A DNA stretch of 64,000 nucleotides from Magnetospirillum gryphiswaldense MSR-1 v2 (GCF_000513295.1 NC_023065.1:3394501-3458500); one strand, 5' to 3'; shown: positions 40,941 through 50,924, counted from the first letter of the stretch. A program made the numbers and translations. The notes: generated by a model from the letters alone, not told the origin.

Positions 40941-42059
40941 TCAAGGCAGGAGGCTGCGGAGAAAATTCGCCAGGGCTTGTCCGGCCAGCTTTTGCCCATG
41001 GGAGTTGAAGTGAATGTCGCGCTCCAGATAGGCCGGCTGGTCACTGGCGCGCAACACCGGCAACAGGTCGAGTACGGCAACGCCATCGCCCTGGGCCATG
41101 GCCATGATCTCGCCGGTAATGAGAGGGGCACCAGCGGCCAGCCCCAGGCGGCCATAACCCAGGCGTTGGAAATAATCGTGATAACGACTGTCGACCCAGG
41201 GACTAGGGGGAATCAGCACCAATACGGGCGTGGCCCCCAGGGATCGGACATAGCCATAAAGGACCCGCAGATCAACCAGGGCAGCGCGGGCGGCCTCGCC
41301 TTCGGCGGTAGCCGTGTCGGCCTTGGCCAGATTGTCGTAGTAATCGGGCCGGAAGATGGCGGCGGCCAGATCCCAGCCATTGATGGCGTCGCTATTGGCG
41401 TCTCGCAGCAATTGCGGATCGACTCGGGCCAAGCGCTCGGTGACGAAGGCTTGGTCCTTGCCGGCGCTTGAGCGGGAATAGTCCAATACATGGGCGGTGA
41501 ATCCGGATTGTATCCATGGGATATGCAGCTTGGCCTGACGATAAACCAAGTTCAGCAACACCGACTGTTTCAACAGGTCCCGCCAGCCACGCGGAACATT
41601 CGGCTGTGGCAACCGGGTATGCAGCTGGTCGGGGGCGGGTAATCCACCGGGGAACGGAGAAAGATCATTGCCGAGATAGACGGCGATGACAACGGTGCCG
41701 GGTTTGATATCTGGGCCATAGGTGACCAGATTGCGGTAATAATCGGCCAGACCGCTGCCGGCTTCCCCCATGTTGAGCATCGCGACGTCACGGCCTTGCC
41801 GGCGCAGGCTGGATTCGGCGATGCGGGCGAAATTGCCGCCTGATTGCTCCATCCATTCGGCAAAGGAATCACCGGCAACGATGATGCGATGACTTTGCCC
41901 CTTGGCGGCAAATTGTTCCACCCGTTGGGCCACTGGCTGCACCAGATTCCAGCCCAGCCGCTCGGCTGCCGGCAGACGGCGCACCAGCCATTCCATGGCG
42001 GCGAAACCAGCGATCAGAACACTGAACAGCAGGGCAAGGTTAAGCAGGCGGGTTTTCAT
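40941..42059 (-). CDS. SGNH/GDSL-type hydrolase, membrane-anchored
   Basis: A 372-residue protein with an N-terminal signal-anchor (LLNLALLFSVLIAGFAAMEWL, about 5-25). The SGNH blocks are visible: IIVAGDSFAEWM (Ser nucleophile), YLGNDLSPF (block III Asn) and a C-terminal DIHFNSHGQKLAGQALANFL (catalytic Asp-x-x-His-like region). Such enzymes add or remove acyl groups on surface glycans. It lies 3 bp from a second, different SGNH gene, at the end of the long - strand polysaccharide operon. Confidence 0.82.
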   Translation of the reverse strand: MKTRLLNLALLFSVLIAGFAAMEWLVRRLPAAERLGWNLVQPVAQRVEQFAAKGQSHRIIVAGDSFAEWMEQSGGNFARIAESSLRRQGRDVAMLNMGEAGSGLADYYRNLVTYGPDIKPGTVVIAVYLGNDLSPFPGGLPAPDQLHTRLPQPNVPRGWRDLLKQSVLLNLVYRQAKLHIPWIQSGFTAHVLDYSRSSAGKDQAFVTERLARVDPQLLRDANSDAINGWDLAAAIFRPDYYDNLAKADTATAEGEAARAALVDLRVLYGYVRSLGATPVLVLIPPSPWVDSRYHDYFQRLGYGRLGLAAGAPLITGEIMAMAQGDGVAVLDLLPVLRASDQPAYLERDIHFNSHGQKLAGQALANFLRSLLP

Positions 42060-42062
42060 GAT

Positions 42063-43196
42063 CTAACGGCTCTGAAAAAGCGGCTGCGTCGCTAGCCAAG
42101 CGGCGATCACCCTTGCTCCTTGCGGATTATAATGGCCGTCTTGACCATAAGCCACGGGATCGAATTGGTGCCGGTGCAGGACATCAAAAACGTCCAGGCA
42201 GGCGATATTGTTCTGCTGGCACAGCGGCTGGATCAGATAACCCGGATAGTTTTGCTGAGGAAAATCGCGACCATTGACGGAATAGACGGCATAGGCCTGA
42301 TCTTCAAAGAAAATCTTGTCGGGTAGCGACAGCACGGTAAAGGAAGCGCCTCGGTCGCGGGCCAGCGCGGCCATTTCCGATAATAGATAGAAATTGGCCT
42401 CGGGCACCTTGCCGTCCATGATGGCATCCAAGGGGCGGACCGAACGGTAGCGATAATAGATGGCTTTGGCCCGTGGATAGAGGAAATGCATCAGGGCCGA
42501 TATATTGGACAGGGATTCGGCGAAGGATTTCAAATCCTGGAACGGCGGCAGGGCGATCCCGGTGGCGTCGAAAAGAACGACGCGGGCTTTGAGCGCGGCT
42601 TGCGACATATTGGGCGCGGCACTGACCAGATAGCCATCGACCACCTGGATATTTTCCCGTTCCACCTGCTGCGGGGTGATGATGTCGTTCCAACTCAGTC
42701 CAACCAGAATGTGGTCGCCGGGCTGAATTTCGCCGATGGTGTGGCGCAGGCGAGTTATGTACTGGTCCACGTTGATGGCCGGCACGCCCAGGTTGATCAC
42801 CTTGATGGCGCGGCCTTGGTCGTTGAACTCTTCCTGAAGACGGTTGGCCCAGGTTTCCTCGTCCGCCAATCCATGACCGAAGGTCTGGCTGTCGCCGAAC
42901 AACCACAGCCGCTTGGGGCCCTCGGCAGGGGCGGCGGGGACGATGCGGCGGCCCAAGGCATCGGCGGTGACGCGCTTGCCGCTGAAATCAGCCCGGTTGT
43001 CGGTGATACCGGTAAAGCCTGGGGTCAGCCGCCAGCCACTGGGAACCCATTCGAACATGCCCTTGGGAAAGGGGGATTTGGGTGGCGGGGCCACGGCCCA
43101 CAACACAGCTTCGCTTATGGCCAGGAACAAGATCACCGAGGCCAAAAGGGTCAGCAGATTGCTCAGCATGTGGCGCTTCAACATTCGGCTTCGCAT
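42063..43196 (-). CDS. SGNH-type hydrolase, membrane-anchored (second)
   Basis: A 377-residue protein with an N-terminal anchor (LLTLLASVILFLAISEAVLWAV) and SGNH blocks LWLFGDSQTFGHGL (Ser), NLGVPAINVDQY (Gly) and GLSWNDIITPQ (Asn), with the C-terminal DGHYNPQGARVIAAWLATQ holding the Asp-x-His pair. The fold places it with periplasmic glycan O-acetyl-modifying enzymes. The start could be 43196 or 43184; both overlap the GT9 gene. It is not a recent duplicate of its neighbour, since the two share only the motif pattern. Confidence 0.82.
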   Translation of the reverse strand: MRSRMLKRHMLSNLLTLLASVILFLAISEAVLWAVAPPPKSPFPKGMFEWVPSGWRLTPGFTGITDNRADFSGKRVTADALGRRIVPAAPAEGPKRLWLFGDSQTFGHGLADEETWANRLQEEFNDQGRAIKVINLGVPAINVDQYITRLRHTIGEIQPGDHILVGLSWNDIITPQQVERENIQVVDGYLVSAAPNMSQAALKARVVLFDATGIALPPFQDLKSFAESLSNISALMHFLYPRAKAIYYRYRSVRPLDAIMDGKVPEANFYLLSEMAALARDRGASFTVLSLPDKIFFEDQAYAVYSVNGRDFPQQNYPGYLIQPLCQQNNIACLDVFDVLHRHQFDPVAYGQDGHYNPQGARVIAAWLATQPLFQSR

Positions 43197-44125
43197 TCAT
43201 CTCGAAGTGTTCGGGCGGCGGCGATGACCGTGTCTACTTCCAGGTCCAGCATCATGCATTCTTGACTGCGGTAATCGTAGTCAGGGGCGTGGCAAATATC
43301 CTCGAAGCTGCGCGGACCGCGCACATGGGCGCAATGGGGGCCGAAGGGGCCGTAGAATATTTCCGATGATGGGCCGAACAGGCCCAAGGTGGGAATGCCG
43401 GCGGCGGCGGCCATGTGCATCAGCCCGGAATCGTTGCCCACATACAGGCTGGCCCGCTTCAGACAGGCATGCACCGTGGCCAGATCGACCTTGCCGATCA
43501 GGTCGATGGTGCGCTGGGTGGGTATGGCGGCCAGCAGGGCTTGCACCGATGCGCGTTCGTTTTCGGCGCCGAAAACGGCGATACGACCATCATTGTCGGC
43601 GGTCAAAGCCAGGGCCACCTGGGCGAAGCGTTCCGCCGGCCATTGCTTGGCCCCCCAATTGGCGGTGGGGCCCAGGGCCAGAATGGGAGAACCGGCGGGC
43701 AGCAGGCATTCCGCCCGGGCTATCTGTTCTGGGGTATTCCACAAAACCGGAGCAAAGGCCTGATCCAGTCCCAGGGCCGAGGACAGGTGATACAGCCGGT
43801 GTTTCGGTTCCCACGATGATTTCAGCACGGCACGCCGGGCCGTGGGCACCACATAGGCCAGGGCCGAGCCGCGCAGATCCACCACCAGTGACCACCAGGT
43901 CCCCACACTCTGCTTCCACAGATCGCGCCAATGGCCGGCACGCTTGCGCTTGACCATGGGGATGACTTTTTCGACGAAGGGGGCGGCGGCGAACAGGGAG
44001 GCCGCCGGCGCACCGCAGGCCACGGTGAACCGGGCCTGCGGATAGGTTGCCGCCAGATGGGCGAGCAGTCCGGTGGACAGAACCGCGTCACCGATACGAC
44101 TGGCGGTGACGAACAGGATGCGCAA
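43178..44125 (-). CDS. GT9-family glycosyltransferase (heptosyltransferase-like)
   Basis: A 315-residue GT-B enzyme with the start MRILFVTASRIGDAVLSTGLL, the middle LALGPTANWGAKQWPAERFAQVA and the C-terminal YVGNDSGLMHMAAAAGIPTLGLFGPSSE block of ADP-heptose:LPS heptosyltransferases. It should add a heptose or related sugar to the lipid A core. It lies 3 bp after the UDP-sugar dehydrogenase gene and overlaps the SGNH gene. A GmhA-type isomerase at 62.9 kb suggests that ADP-heptose is made. Confidence 0.9.
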   Translation of the reverse strand: MRILFVTASRIGDAVLSTGLLAHLAATYPQARFTVACGAPAASLFAAAPFVEKVIPMVKRKRAGHWRDLWKQSVGTWWSLVVDLRGSALAYVVPTARRAVLKSSWEPKHRLYHLSSALGLDQAFAPVLWNTPEQIARAECLLPAGSPILALGPTANWGAKQWPAERFAQVALALTADNDGRIAVFGAENERASVQALLAAIPTQRTIDLIGKVDLATVHACLKRASLYVGNDSGLMHMAAAAGIPTLGLFGPSSEIFYGPFGPHCAHVRGPRSFEDICHAPDYDYRSQECMMLDLEVDTVIAAARTLRDECEAEC

Positions 44126-44128
44126 GGG

Positions 44129-45397
44129 TTACAGCCTCCACAGCCGCATGGCGGCGGGCAGGGTCTTGCCGCGCCACAGCGCCTTGACATCGGCGATCAG
44201 GCCGCCTTGCTTCAGCAAAACGTCGAAATTCTCGTCGGTGAAGGCGCAATAGGGATCGTGGGGGACGGCACCGACGATGCAGTCGTATCCGGTCAGGCCA
44301 TCCAGGGACGGAATCAGCGTTTCGCCGTATTCGTGCTTGGCTTCCGCCGGATCGGCGAAGGGGTCGTGCACATCCACCTGATGGCCCTTGTCGCGTAGGC
44401 CCCGGATGACGTCGATGACCTTGGAATTGCGCAAATCCGGCACGTTTTCCTTGAAGGTCAGGCCCAGCACCAGCACCCGCGACGGACCGGTCAGCAAATC
44501 CGAAATCTTTTCGGCGATCCACGGTCCCATGCCGTCGTTGATGCGGCGTCCGGCCAGAATGACCTCGGGGTGGTGGCCGTTGTCCAGGGCGCATTGCGCC
44601 AGATAGAACGGATCCACGCCGATGCAATGGCCGCCGACCAGACCGGGCTTGAAGTTGAGGAAGTTCCACTTGGTCGCCGACGCATCGAGCACGTCGTAGA
44701 CGGAAATCCCCAGCTTCTGGAAAATCTGGGTGATTTCGTTGATGAAGGCGATGTTGATGTCGCGCTGGGCGTTCTCGATCACCTTGGCCGCCTCGGCGAC
44801 GCGGATCGAGGTAGCGCGGAAGACGCCGCCGCTGGTCACCGCGCCGTAGATGCGGGCGAGCAATTCGGTGATCTCGGCGTTTTGGCCGGCGATGACTTTG
44901 GTGATGCGATCGACCGTGTGCTCGCGGTCGCCGGGATTGATGCGCTCGGGGCTGTAGCCTAAAAAGAAATCGGTGCCGCATTTCAGCCCCGACACCCGTT
45001 CCAGCTCGGGGCCGCAGATGTCTTCGGTGACGCCGGGATAGACGGTGCTCTCGAACACCACCACAGCGCCCTTGGCCATGATGGCGCCCACCGTGCGGCA
45101 GGCGCTCATCACCGGGCCGAGATCGGGGGTGTTGGCTGCGGTCACCGGGGTCGGCACGGTGACGATGAAGACGTCGCAGCCGCGAATGTCCTCGGCCTTG
45201 GCGCTCAGCTTGATGGTGCTGGCGCGCAACTTGGCCTGATCCACCTCGCCGGTGCGGTCGAAGCCCTGGTGCAATTCAGCCACGCGGGGCGCGGAAATGT
45301 CGAAACCCACCGTCGGAAAATGACGGGCGATCCCCACCGCCAGGGGCAGGCCCACATACCCAAGACCGATGACGGCGATTTTCGGAGTCTTGATCAT
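44129..45397 (-). CDS. UDP-sugar 6-dehydrogenase (WecC/TviB type)
   Basis: A 422-residue NAD-dependent nucleotide-sugar dehydrogenase that oxidises C6 to the uronic acid. The N-terminal GLGYVG (11-16) binds NAD; the catalytic Cys is in GGHCIGVDPFYL; KEN and the C-terminal GLTFKENVPDLRNSKVIDVI complete the family pattern. The start is taken at 45397 (MIKTPKIAVIG), not the ATG 27 bp upstream. The close sequence style is of UDP-GlcNAc/ManNAc-acid enzymes (TviB, WbpA). Its product would be a substrate for amidation by the AsnB-type proteins nearby. Confidence 0.92.
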   Translation of the reverse strand: MIKTPKIAVIGLGYVGLPLAVGIARHFPTVGFDISAPRVAELHQGFDRTGEVDQAKLRASTIKLSAKAEDIRGCDVFIVTVPTPVTAANTPDLGPVMSACRTVGAIMAKGAVVVFESTVYPGVTEDICGPELERVSGLKCGTDFFLGYSPERINPGDREHTVDRITKVIAGQNAEITELLARIYGAVTSGGVFRATSIRVAEAAKVIENAQRDINIAFINEITQIFQKLGISVYDVLDASATKWNFLNFKPGLVGGHCIGVDPFYLAQCALDNGHHPEVILAGRRINDGMGPWIAEKISDLLTGPSRVLVLGLTFKENVPDLRNSKVIDVIRGLRDKGHQVDVHDPFADPAEAKHEYGETLIPSLDGLTGYDCIVGAVPHDPYCAFTDENFDVLLKQGGLIADVKALWRGKTLPAAMRLWRL

Positions 45398-45436
45398 GGC
45401 TGAAATGCTTCTTTCATCAGGCAATGGCGGGCAGTT

Positions 45437-46567
45437 TCAACATACTGGCTTCGGGTTCGTCAACATCTGGTACAGGGCGACGGCCCTTTGGCCGTAATCA
45501 TTCCAGCAAAAACCATCGGCGACACGGGCTCTGGCCGCTTCGCCCAGGCTTTGGCGCAACGCGGGCTCATGCACCAGACGGTTCAGGGCCAGGGCCAGGG
45601 CAGGGGTATCGGCGGGGGGAACCAGCAGCAAATCCCGCCCGTCGGTGCCGGCATCGGGACCGCCGGTGGCGGTGGAGGCGATGACGGCGCAGCCCGAGGC
45701 CATGGCTTGCAGAATGACCATGCCGAAGCCTTCTTCGATGGAGGGCAGACAAAATATGGCGGCTTGGCGGTATTCCTGCGCCAGGACATCGCGGCCGAGC
45801 GGGCCGCGCAGGATGATCCTGGTCAGGTCATGGCGACGCAGTACTGCGTCGAACCCGGGTTCCAACGGTCCGGCCAGATGCAGTTCCCAATGGGGTGGCA
45901 GGCTACGGAAGGCCTCGATCAGCCAGGGAATGCCCTTGCGCAATCCCACTTGGCCGGCGAACAGGACACGGTTGCGCCGTTCTCCGCTGCCGGGGGAAAA
46001 GTGCGACAGGTCGACGCCATAAGCATTGACCGCCACCTTGGCCGGATCGATGCCGCGGTCGATGAAGGTTTGGCGGGCGTGGGAACAGCCGGTACAGATC
46101 AGATCGGCCTGTTGGTATTCTGCCAGTTCGCGTTCGATCAGGCGCGGGTCGGTGGCGCGCCAGTCCAGGCCGAAGCGGGCATGGGCATCGCGTAAGGTTT
46201 CGGTCTGGTGGGCCATGTGGGTGGAGCCGCGCTCCAACACCACCTTGATGCCTTGGGCTTGGGCCGGGGCAATGGCCTCGAGGCTGGCGCCGCTCCAGCC
46301 GACCAGGATATCGGCCTGGGGCAGATGGTCGGCCAGCGAACGGGCGAAGCTTTGGGCGATGTACAGATCGGGATTGCCCGGCAGGCGCAGCCGCGGCCAG
46401 GCCCGGCGGATCAGTTCCAGCCAGGGCAGGGTACGCAGCGGCAAGTCCTTGGGGGCGGCGAAGGCCGGATAGGTGGTGTCCAGCCGCGCCAGCATGCCTT
46501 GTGCGCTCAGATGCCGGGCCAGCTCGAAGGCGTGAAAGCGGCCATGGACGGCGACGGCGACCTTCAT
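45437..46567 (-). CDS. GT4-family glycosyltransferase
   Basis: A 376-residue GT-B glycosyltransferase from ATG 46567 (MKVAVAVHGRFHAFELARHL). The C-terminal donor site IEEGFGMVILQAMASGCAVIASTATGGPDAG is the GT4 E-x7-E element. Acceptor and donor are unknown. It is coupled (ATGA) to the upstream glycosyltransferase gene. A 39-bp gap separates its stop from the dehydrogenase start. Confidence 0.9.
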   Translation of the reverse strand: MKVAVAVHGRFHAFELARHLSAQGMLARLDTTYPAFAAPKDLPLRTLPWLELIRRAWPRLRLPGNPDLYIAQSFARSLADHLPQADILVGWSGASLEAIAPAQAQGIKVVLERGSTHMAHQTETLRDAHARFGLDWRATDPRLIERELAEYQQADLICTGCSHARQTFIDRGIDPAKVAVNAYGVDLSHFSPGSGERRNRVLFAGQVGLRKGIPWLIEAFRSLPPHWELHLAGPLEPGFDAVLRRHDLTRIILRGPLGRDVLAQEYRQAAIFCLPSIEEGFGMVILQAMASGCAVIASTATGGPDAGTDGRDLLLVPPADTPALALALNRLVHEPALRQSLGEAARARVADGFCWNDYGQRAVALYQMLTNPKPVC

Positions 46568-47724
46568 GCCAGCACCTCCAGCAGCCGCTTGGCCTGGGCA
46601 TCCCAGGTGTATGCGGCCAGCATGGTGCGATCCACCGGGGTGACCCGGCCCAGCATTTCGGTCAGTCCCCGCGCCAAAGCGTCGGCATCGGCGCAGGAGC
46701 GGAACTCCGCCCCCAGGTCGTCGGCGATGGTCATGGCCTCGGGCGCTTCCTCGGGCAGGCACAGGGTGGGGCGGTCAAGCGCCAGCAATTCCACCAGCTT
46801 GTGCTGGTAAAGCGCGCGCGGGTTGCGCACATAGAGGCTGGCGTGACAGCCCGCCGCCAAGTGCCGCAACTGCGCCAGATCCACATAACCGGGGGTTTCC
46901 AGCGGCCAGTCGGGCAAAGCCGCGCGCAGCTTGGCGATTTCCGATCCGGCATAGACCAAGGTGGCCTTGCCGCCCCATTGCCGCAGGCCGTCGGCCAATT
47001 GGCCCAGATGCTTGGGGTCGTACAGCCCGCCCAGCAGCAGCAGCCGGATATCGCCCCCCGGCGGGGCCGGCGGCACCGCCAGAAAGGCATCGTCGATGCC
47101 GGAATAGACGGTCACCGCGTCGCGTCCGAACCAGTGCCGCACCTCGGCGCCGTGCTGATCGGACAAGGCGGTGAAGGCGGTCGCGTCGGTGAAGCGCGCC
47201 GCCAGGATACGGCGCAGCGGCGCCGGGATGAAGATGCTCCAGGGATCCTTGATGTCGGCCACCCATTTGCCGCCGGCTTGACGGGCCAAGCTGCGGGCGA
47301 TCAGCCACGCATCGGTGTTGCCGAAGGTGGCCCAGCAGGACTGGGGGCGAAAATACTTGGCCAGCACCGGCAGATAAGCACCGGCACCATTGCGCCAGTC
47401 GGTGAACAGGCCCAAGCGGAACAGATAGAGGACCGCCAGCAGCGGACGGCGCAACAGGCGCGGCCCCCGGCCTTCCCGCAAGGCTGCCGCCAGATGGCCG
47501 CCTTGGGGTGGGCAATCGAGAAGAAACGGCGTGGTCCAATCATGGCGGTCCAGGGCGGTGCGCACATCCCCGGGTGCCAACCGGGGCGGCTGGCCGTCCA
47601 GGGTTGCGGTCAGCAGCACCACCTGATGACCGGCGCGGGCACAGGCTTCGGCCATGCGGGCGACACGGGTGGCGCAGACATGCGGGGTTTGCGGGTGGCA
47701 GTGGTTGACGAAGACCAGACGCAT
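46564..47724 (-). CDS. GT4-like glycosyltransferase
   Basis: A 386-residue protein from ATG 47724 (MRLVFVNHCHPQTPHVCATRVARMAEACARAGHQVVLLTA), which fits a GT-B N-terminal domain; the C-terminal half has LRLLLLGGLYDPKHLGQLADGL and a KLVELLALDRPTLCLPEEAPEAMTIADDLG donor region. The E-x7-E motif is less clear than in its neighbour. It lies 2 bp from the asparagine-synthase-like gene, within one operon. Confidence 0.82.
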   Translation of the reverse strand: MRLVFVNHCHPQTPHVCATRVARMAEACARAGHQVVLLTATLDGQPPRLAPGDVRTALDRHDWTTPFLLDCPPQGGHLAAALREGRGPRLLRRPLLAVLYLFRLGLFTDWRNGAGAYLPVLAKYFRPQSCWATFGNTDAWLIARSLARQAGGKWVADIKDPWSIFIPAPLRRILAARFTDATAFTALSDQHGAEVRHWFGRDAVTVYSGIDDAFLAVPPAPPGGDIRLLLLGGLYDPKHLGQLADGLRQWGGKATLVYAGSEIAKLRAALPDWPLETPGYVDLAQLRHLAAGCHASLYVRNPRALYQHKLVELLALDRPTLCLPEEAPEAMTIADDLGAEFRSCADADALARGLTEMLGRVTPVDRTMLAAYTWDAQAKRLLEVLA

Positions 47725-47726
47725 GG

Positions 47727-49574
47727 TCACAGCAACGGCTGGAATTTGTGGCGGGACGCCATGGCCGCCAGGAAATGCACCCGCCATGATTCGCAGGCCA
47801 GCAGCTTCCACAACCCCGCCGCCTGGCTGGTGTCGCCGGCGCGGAAGCGGCGAATGGCGGAGCGCCACCAGGCGCGGTCCCACAGGGGCGACAGGCTGGA
47901 CTCTTCCACCGCCTGCTCCACCGCCGGCAGCAATGTTTGATGCAGCCAGGCGACCTGTGGCGGCACGAAACCATGCTTGCGCCAGCGCAACCGCACCATG
48001 TCGGGCAGGATGCCGTCCATAGCGGTGCGCAGCAGCCGTTTGGTTTCGCCGTCGCCCATCAGATATTCGACCGGCAGGCCCTGGACGAATTCCAAAATGC
48101 GGTGATCGGTGAAGGGCAGGCGCACCTCGACCGAATGGGCCATGGAATTGCGGTCGCCATAGCGCAGCAAGGTGCCGAGAAAGCCGTCAAGCGAATCGCG
48201 GCAGAGCGCTTCGTGCAGATTAGCCGGCGGCGGGCGGCGTTCGATCCGCACATCGCCGGTAAGGCCGAAGCTGATGTCGCTGCCCTTGTGCACAGTGCGC
48301 GCCAGCAGCCGGCGCAAACCGGGGGGCAGACGGGTATGCCAAGGTTGGACCTGGGTCAAGGCATCGCCATAGCGGCTGTGGATTAGGGGCGAATCGGTGC
48401 CGCCGCCCCTTAGATAAGCGGAGAAATATTGCTCGTAGCCGCCCATGATCTCGTCGGCGCCCTGGCCGTCCAGCAGCACCTTGACACCATTCTGGCGGGC
48501 CAGCCGGAACACGCAATACTGTGCGTATTGACTGGCCGAATCCACCGGCAGCTCGTTGGCCCAGGAAAATTGGGCCAGTTCCGCCAGCAAATTCTCCGGC
48601 TTGGGCTCGACCTCGTGGCGGACAGGGTGGGTGGCGGCGGCCACCGCATCCATATAAGGGCCTTCATCGGCGCTGGTGCCGGGGAAACGACCGGAAAAGG
48701 TGTGGTAGGGCGTGGACTCGCCCAACTCGCGCCGGGCCAGACAGACGATGGCGCTGGAATCAAGTCCGCCCGACAGACATGATCCTACCGGCACATCGCT
48801 GCGCAGCCGCAGGCGGACGGCATCGGCCAGCAGATCGCGAAAGGCGAAGGCGGCCTCGGGCAGCGACGGGCGGCGGCCCTTTCTGGCGGGCCGGCCGGTC
48901 CAGTAACAGGCGCTGCGCCGTTCCAGGGTGCGGCCATCGACGATCATCACCTGGGCGGGCGGTACTTGGCGGATGGCGGGGAAAAGCGTCCGTTCATCGC
49001 GGTCCAGACCGTCGGCGGGGGCGACGAAGAAGCGGGCCAGCCGACCATCTTCCACCGCCGCCGACACGCCGTCCAAGGTGAGCAGCGCCTTGTATTCCGA
49101 GGCGAAGGCGAAGAAGCCGTCGCCCTCCACATACAAGAACGGCTTTTCGCCGAAACGGTCGCGGGCACAGAACAGCAGGTTCCTGTCTTCATCCCACAGG
49201 GCGAAGGCGAACATGCCGTTGAAGAACTCGACGCAGGCCTCGCCCCATTGCCGCCAGGCGGCGACGATGATTTCGGCATCGCCTTCGGTGGCGAAGACAT
49301 GGCCGCGGGTGATCAGTTCGGCTCGGATTTCGCGGTAATTATAGATCTCGCCGTTGAAGGTCAGGACGATGGAGCCGGCGACGAAAGGCTGGGCGCTGGC
49401 CGGGCTGGGGTCGATGATGGCCAGCCGGCGATGTCCCAGGACCAACCGGCCATTGGGGTTTTCCCACAATCCGGCGCCATCGGGGCCGCGATGGGCCATC
49501 AGGCCGGTCATGGCCTGGACCGCGCCCGCATTGACCGTTCGGGCGGCGGAAAGAATGCCTGCGATACCGCACAA
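47727..49574 (-). CDS. asnB: Asparagine-synthase-type glutamine amidotransferase (1), TTG start
   Basis: A 615-residue protein with the N-terminal glutaminase domain and the C-terminal ATP-pyrophosphatase synthetase domain (SCLSGGLDSSAIVCL). The glutaminase nucleophile must be Cys at position 2 (CGIAGIL); the only codon in place before it is a TTG at 49572-49574, so this is the start, although a longer ATG frame exists. The family makes asparagine from aspartate, but members in glycan loci amidate uronic acids. It heads the long - strand polysaccharide operon and is divergent from the GT2 gene at 49738. Confidence 0.9.
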   Translation of the reverse strand: MCGIAGILSAARTVNAGAVQAMTGLMAHRGPDGAGLWENPNGRLVLGHRRLAIIDPSPASAQPFVAGSIVLTFNGEIYNYREIRAELITRGHVFATEGDAEIIVAAWRQWGEACVEFFNGMFAFALWDEDRNLLFCARDRFGEKPFLYVEGDGFFAFASEYKALLTLDGVSAAVEDGRLARFFVAPADGLDRDERTLFPAIRQVPPAQVMIVDGRTLERRSACYWTGRPARKGRRPSLPEAAFAFRDLLADAVRLRLRSDVPVGSCLSGGLDSSAIVCLARRELGESTPYHTFSGRFPGTSADEGPYMDAVAAATHPVRHEVEPKPENLLAELAQFSWANELPVDSASQYAQYCVFRLARQNGVKVLLDGQGADEIMGGYEQYFSAYLRGGGTDSPLIHSRYGDALTQVQPWHTRLPPGLRRLLARTVHKGSDISFGLTGDVRIERRPPPANLHEALCRDSLDGFLGTLLRYGDRNSMAHSVEVRLPFTDHRILEFVQGLPVEYLMGDGETKRLLRTAMDGILPDMVRLRWRKHGFVPPQVAWLHQTLLPAVEQAVEESSLSPLWDRAWWRSAIRRFRAGDTSQAAGLWKLLACESWRVHFLAAMASRHKFQPLL

Positions 49575-49737
49575 GGTCCGGGAATCCCCATGTTGGGAAG
49601 CTTTTCCCCTTGGGTGTACCCGATGGCCGCACCGACAACAAGGCCGCACCGCGCATCAATGAGTTGCGCCAGGGCCTTGAGCCGGTTAGAACCTTGCGCC
49701 ATGGGGCATAGCGCCTGGGTAAAGTGGGATTCAAGCC

Positions 49738-50433
49738 ATGGTTTCGGTCAGCGTCGTCGTCCCCGTCTATAACGAGGAACGGACCATTGTTTCCATCCTT
49801 GAACGGGTCAAGGCGGTTTCGGTCCCCGGCGTGACCTTCGAAGTCATCGTCGTCGACGACGGTTCCAAGGACCGCACCCGTGAGATCCTCGATTCCCGCC
49901 CCGATCTGTACAGCCAGTTCATCAAGCATGCCCAGAATCGCGGCAAGGGCGGCGCGGTCAAGACCGCGCTGGGCGCCGCCACCGGCGATTTCGTTCTGTT
50001 CCAGGACGCCGATCTGGAATACGACCCGGCCGAATATCCCAAACTGCTGAAGCCGGTGCTGGAATTCGGCGCCGATGTGGTCATGGGTTCGCGCTTCATC
50101 GCGCCCGAATACACCAGGGTGTTCTATTTCTGGCACAAGGTCGGCAACGGGCTGATCTCGCTCATCTTCAACATCCTCAACAACACCACCTTCACCGATA
50201 CCTACAGCTGCTATCTGATGTACCGCCGCGATCTGGTGGCGGTCGGGGATCTGCATTCGGAAGGCTGGGAACAGCACGCCGAGATCCTGTCCCTGGCGGT
50301 GAAGAAGGCGAAAAGCCTGTACGAGGTGCCGATCAGCTATCACGGTCGGTCCTATGACGAAGGCAAGAAGATCAAGGCCTATCACGCCATTGCCGTCATC
50401 CTGATGATGGCTCGCTGCGCCTTGTTCCGTTAA
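49738..50433 (+). CDS. GT2-family glycosyltransferase (DPM1/ArnC-like catalytic domain)
   Basis: A 231-residue protein with MVSVSVVVPVYNEERTI, EVIVVDDGSKDRT and FQDADLEYDPAEYPKLL (the DxD region), then MGSRF and the RRDLV/EGWEQHAEILSLAVKKAKSLYEVPISYHGRSYDEGKKI block of polyprenyl-phosphate sugar transferases. It has no membrane segments. It is the first gene of the + strand sugar-modification operon; the 163 bp to the divergent asnB should carry two promoters. Confidence 0.92.
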   Translation: MVSVSVVVPVYNEERTIVSILERVKAVSVPGVTFEVIVVDDGSKDRTREILDSRPDLYSQFIKHAQNRGKGGAVKTALGAATGDFVLFQDADLEYDPAEYPKLLKPVLEFGADVVMGSRFIAPEYTRVFYFWHKVGNGLISLIFNILNNTTFTDTYSCYLMYRRDLVAVGDLHSEGWEQHAEILSLAVKKAKSLYEVPISYHGRSYDEGKKIKAYHAIAVILMMARCALFR

Positions 50434-50444
50434 CGGAGTCGATC

Positions 50445-50924
50445 ATGCCCCACGATCATTATCACGACATCGAACCGGTCACCGAGGAAGAGAAGGCCAG
50501 CTGGCCGCCCTTCGACAAGGTGGTCAAGCTGGAGAAAGCCTTCACCGACGCCCGCGGCGAAATCCAGCCGCTGGTCGACCGGCTGATGAAAAGCGCGGTG
50601 CTGATCGAATCGGTCAAGGGCTCGCTGCGCGCCAACCACTATCACAAGACCGACTGGCATTATTGCTATGTCATCTCGGGCAGCATCGAATATTGGCACC
50701 GCCCCACCGGCAGCGATGCGCCGCCGACCCAGATGCTGATCAAGGCGGGCGAGATGGTGTTCACGCCGCCCATGGTCGATCACGGCATGGTCTTCCCCGA
50801 GGACACCACCTTCCTGACCCTGTCGCGCAATTCCCGCGATCAGGCGGCCTATGAAGCCGATGTGGTGCGCATCGACCTGCTGGCCACCGAAGGCCTGACC
50901 TCGTGGAAACCGGGCGACAAATGA
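50445..50924 (+). CDS. Cupin-fold protein, sugar-isomerase-like
   Basis: A 159-residue cupin starting MPHDHYHDIEPVTEEEKASWPPFDKVVKLEKAFTDARGEIQPLVD. The two cupin motifs are GSLRANHYHKTDWHYCYVISG (metal His residues) and MVFTPPMVDHGMVF. This type sits in polysaccharide loci as a dTDP-keto-sugar isomerase-like or unknown protein. It lies 11 bp after the GT2 gene and overlaps the methyltransferase start (ATGA). Confidence 0.85.
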   Translation: MPHDHYHDIEPVTEEEKASWPPFDKVVKLEKAFTDARGEIQPLVDRLMKSAVLIESVKGSLRANHYHKTDWHYCYVISGSIEYWHRPTGSDAPPTQMLIKAGEMVFTPPMVDHGMVFPEDTTFLTLSRNSRDQAAYEADVVRIDLLATEGLTSWKPGDK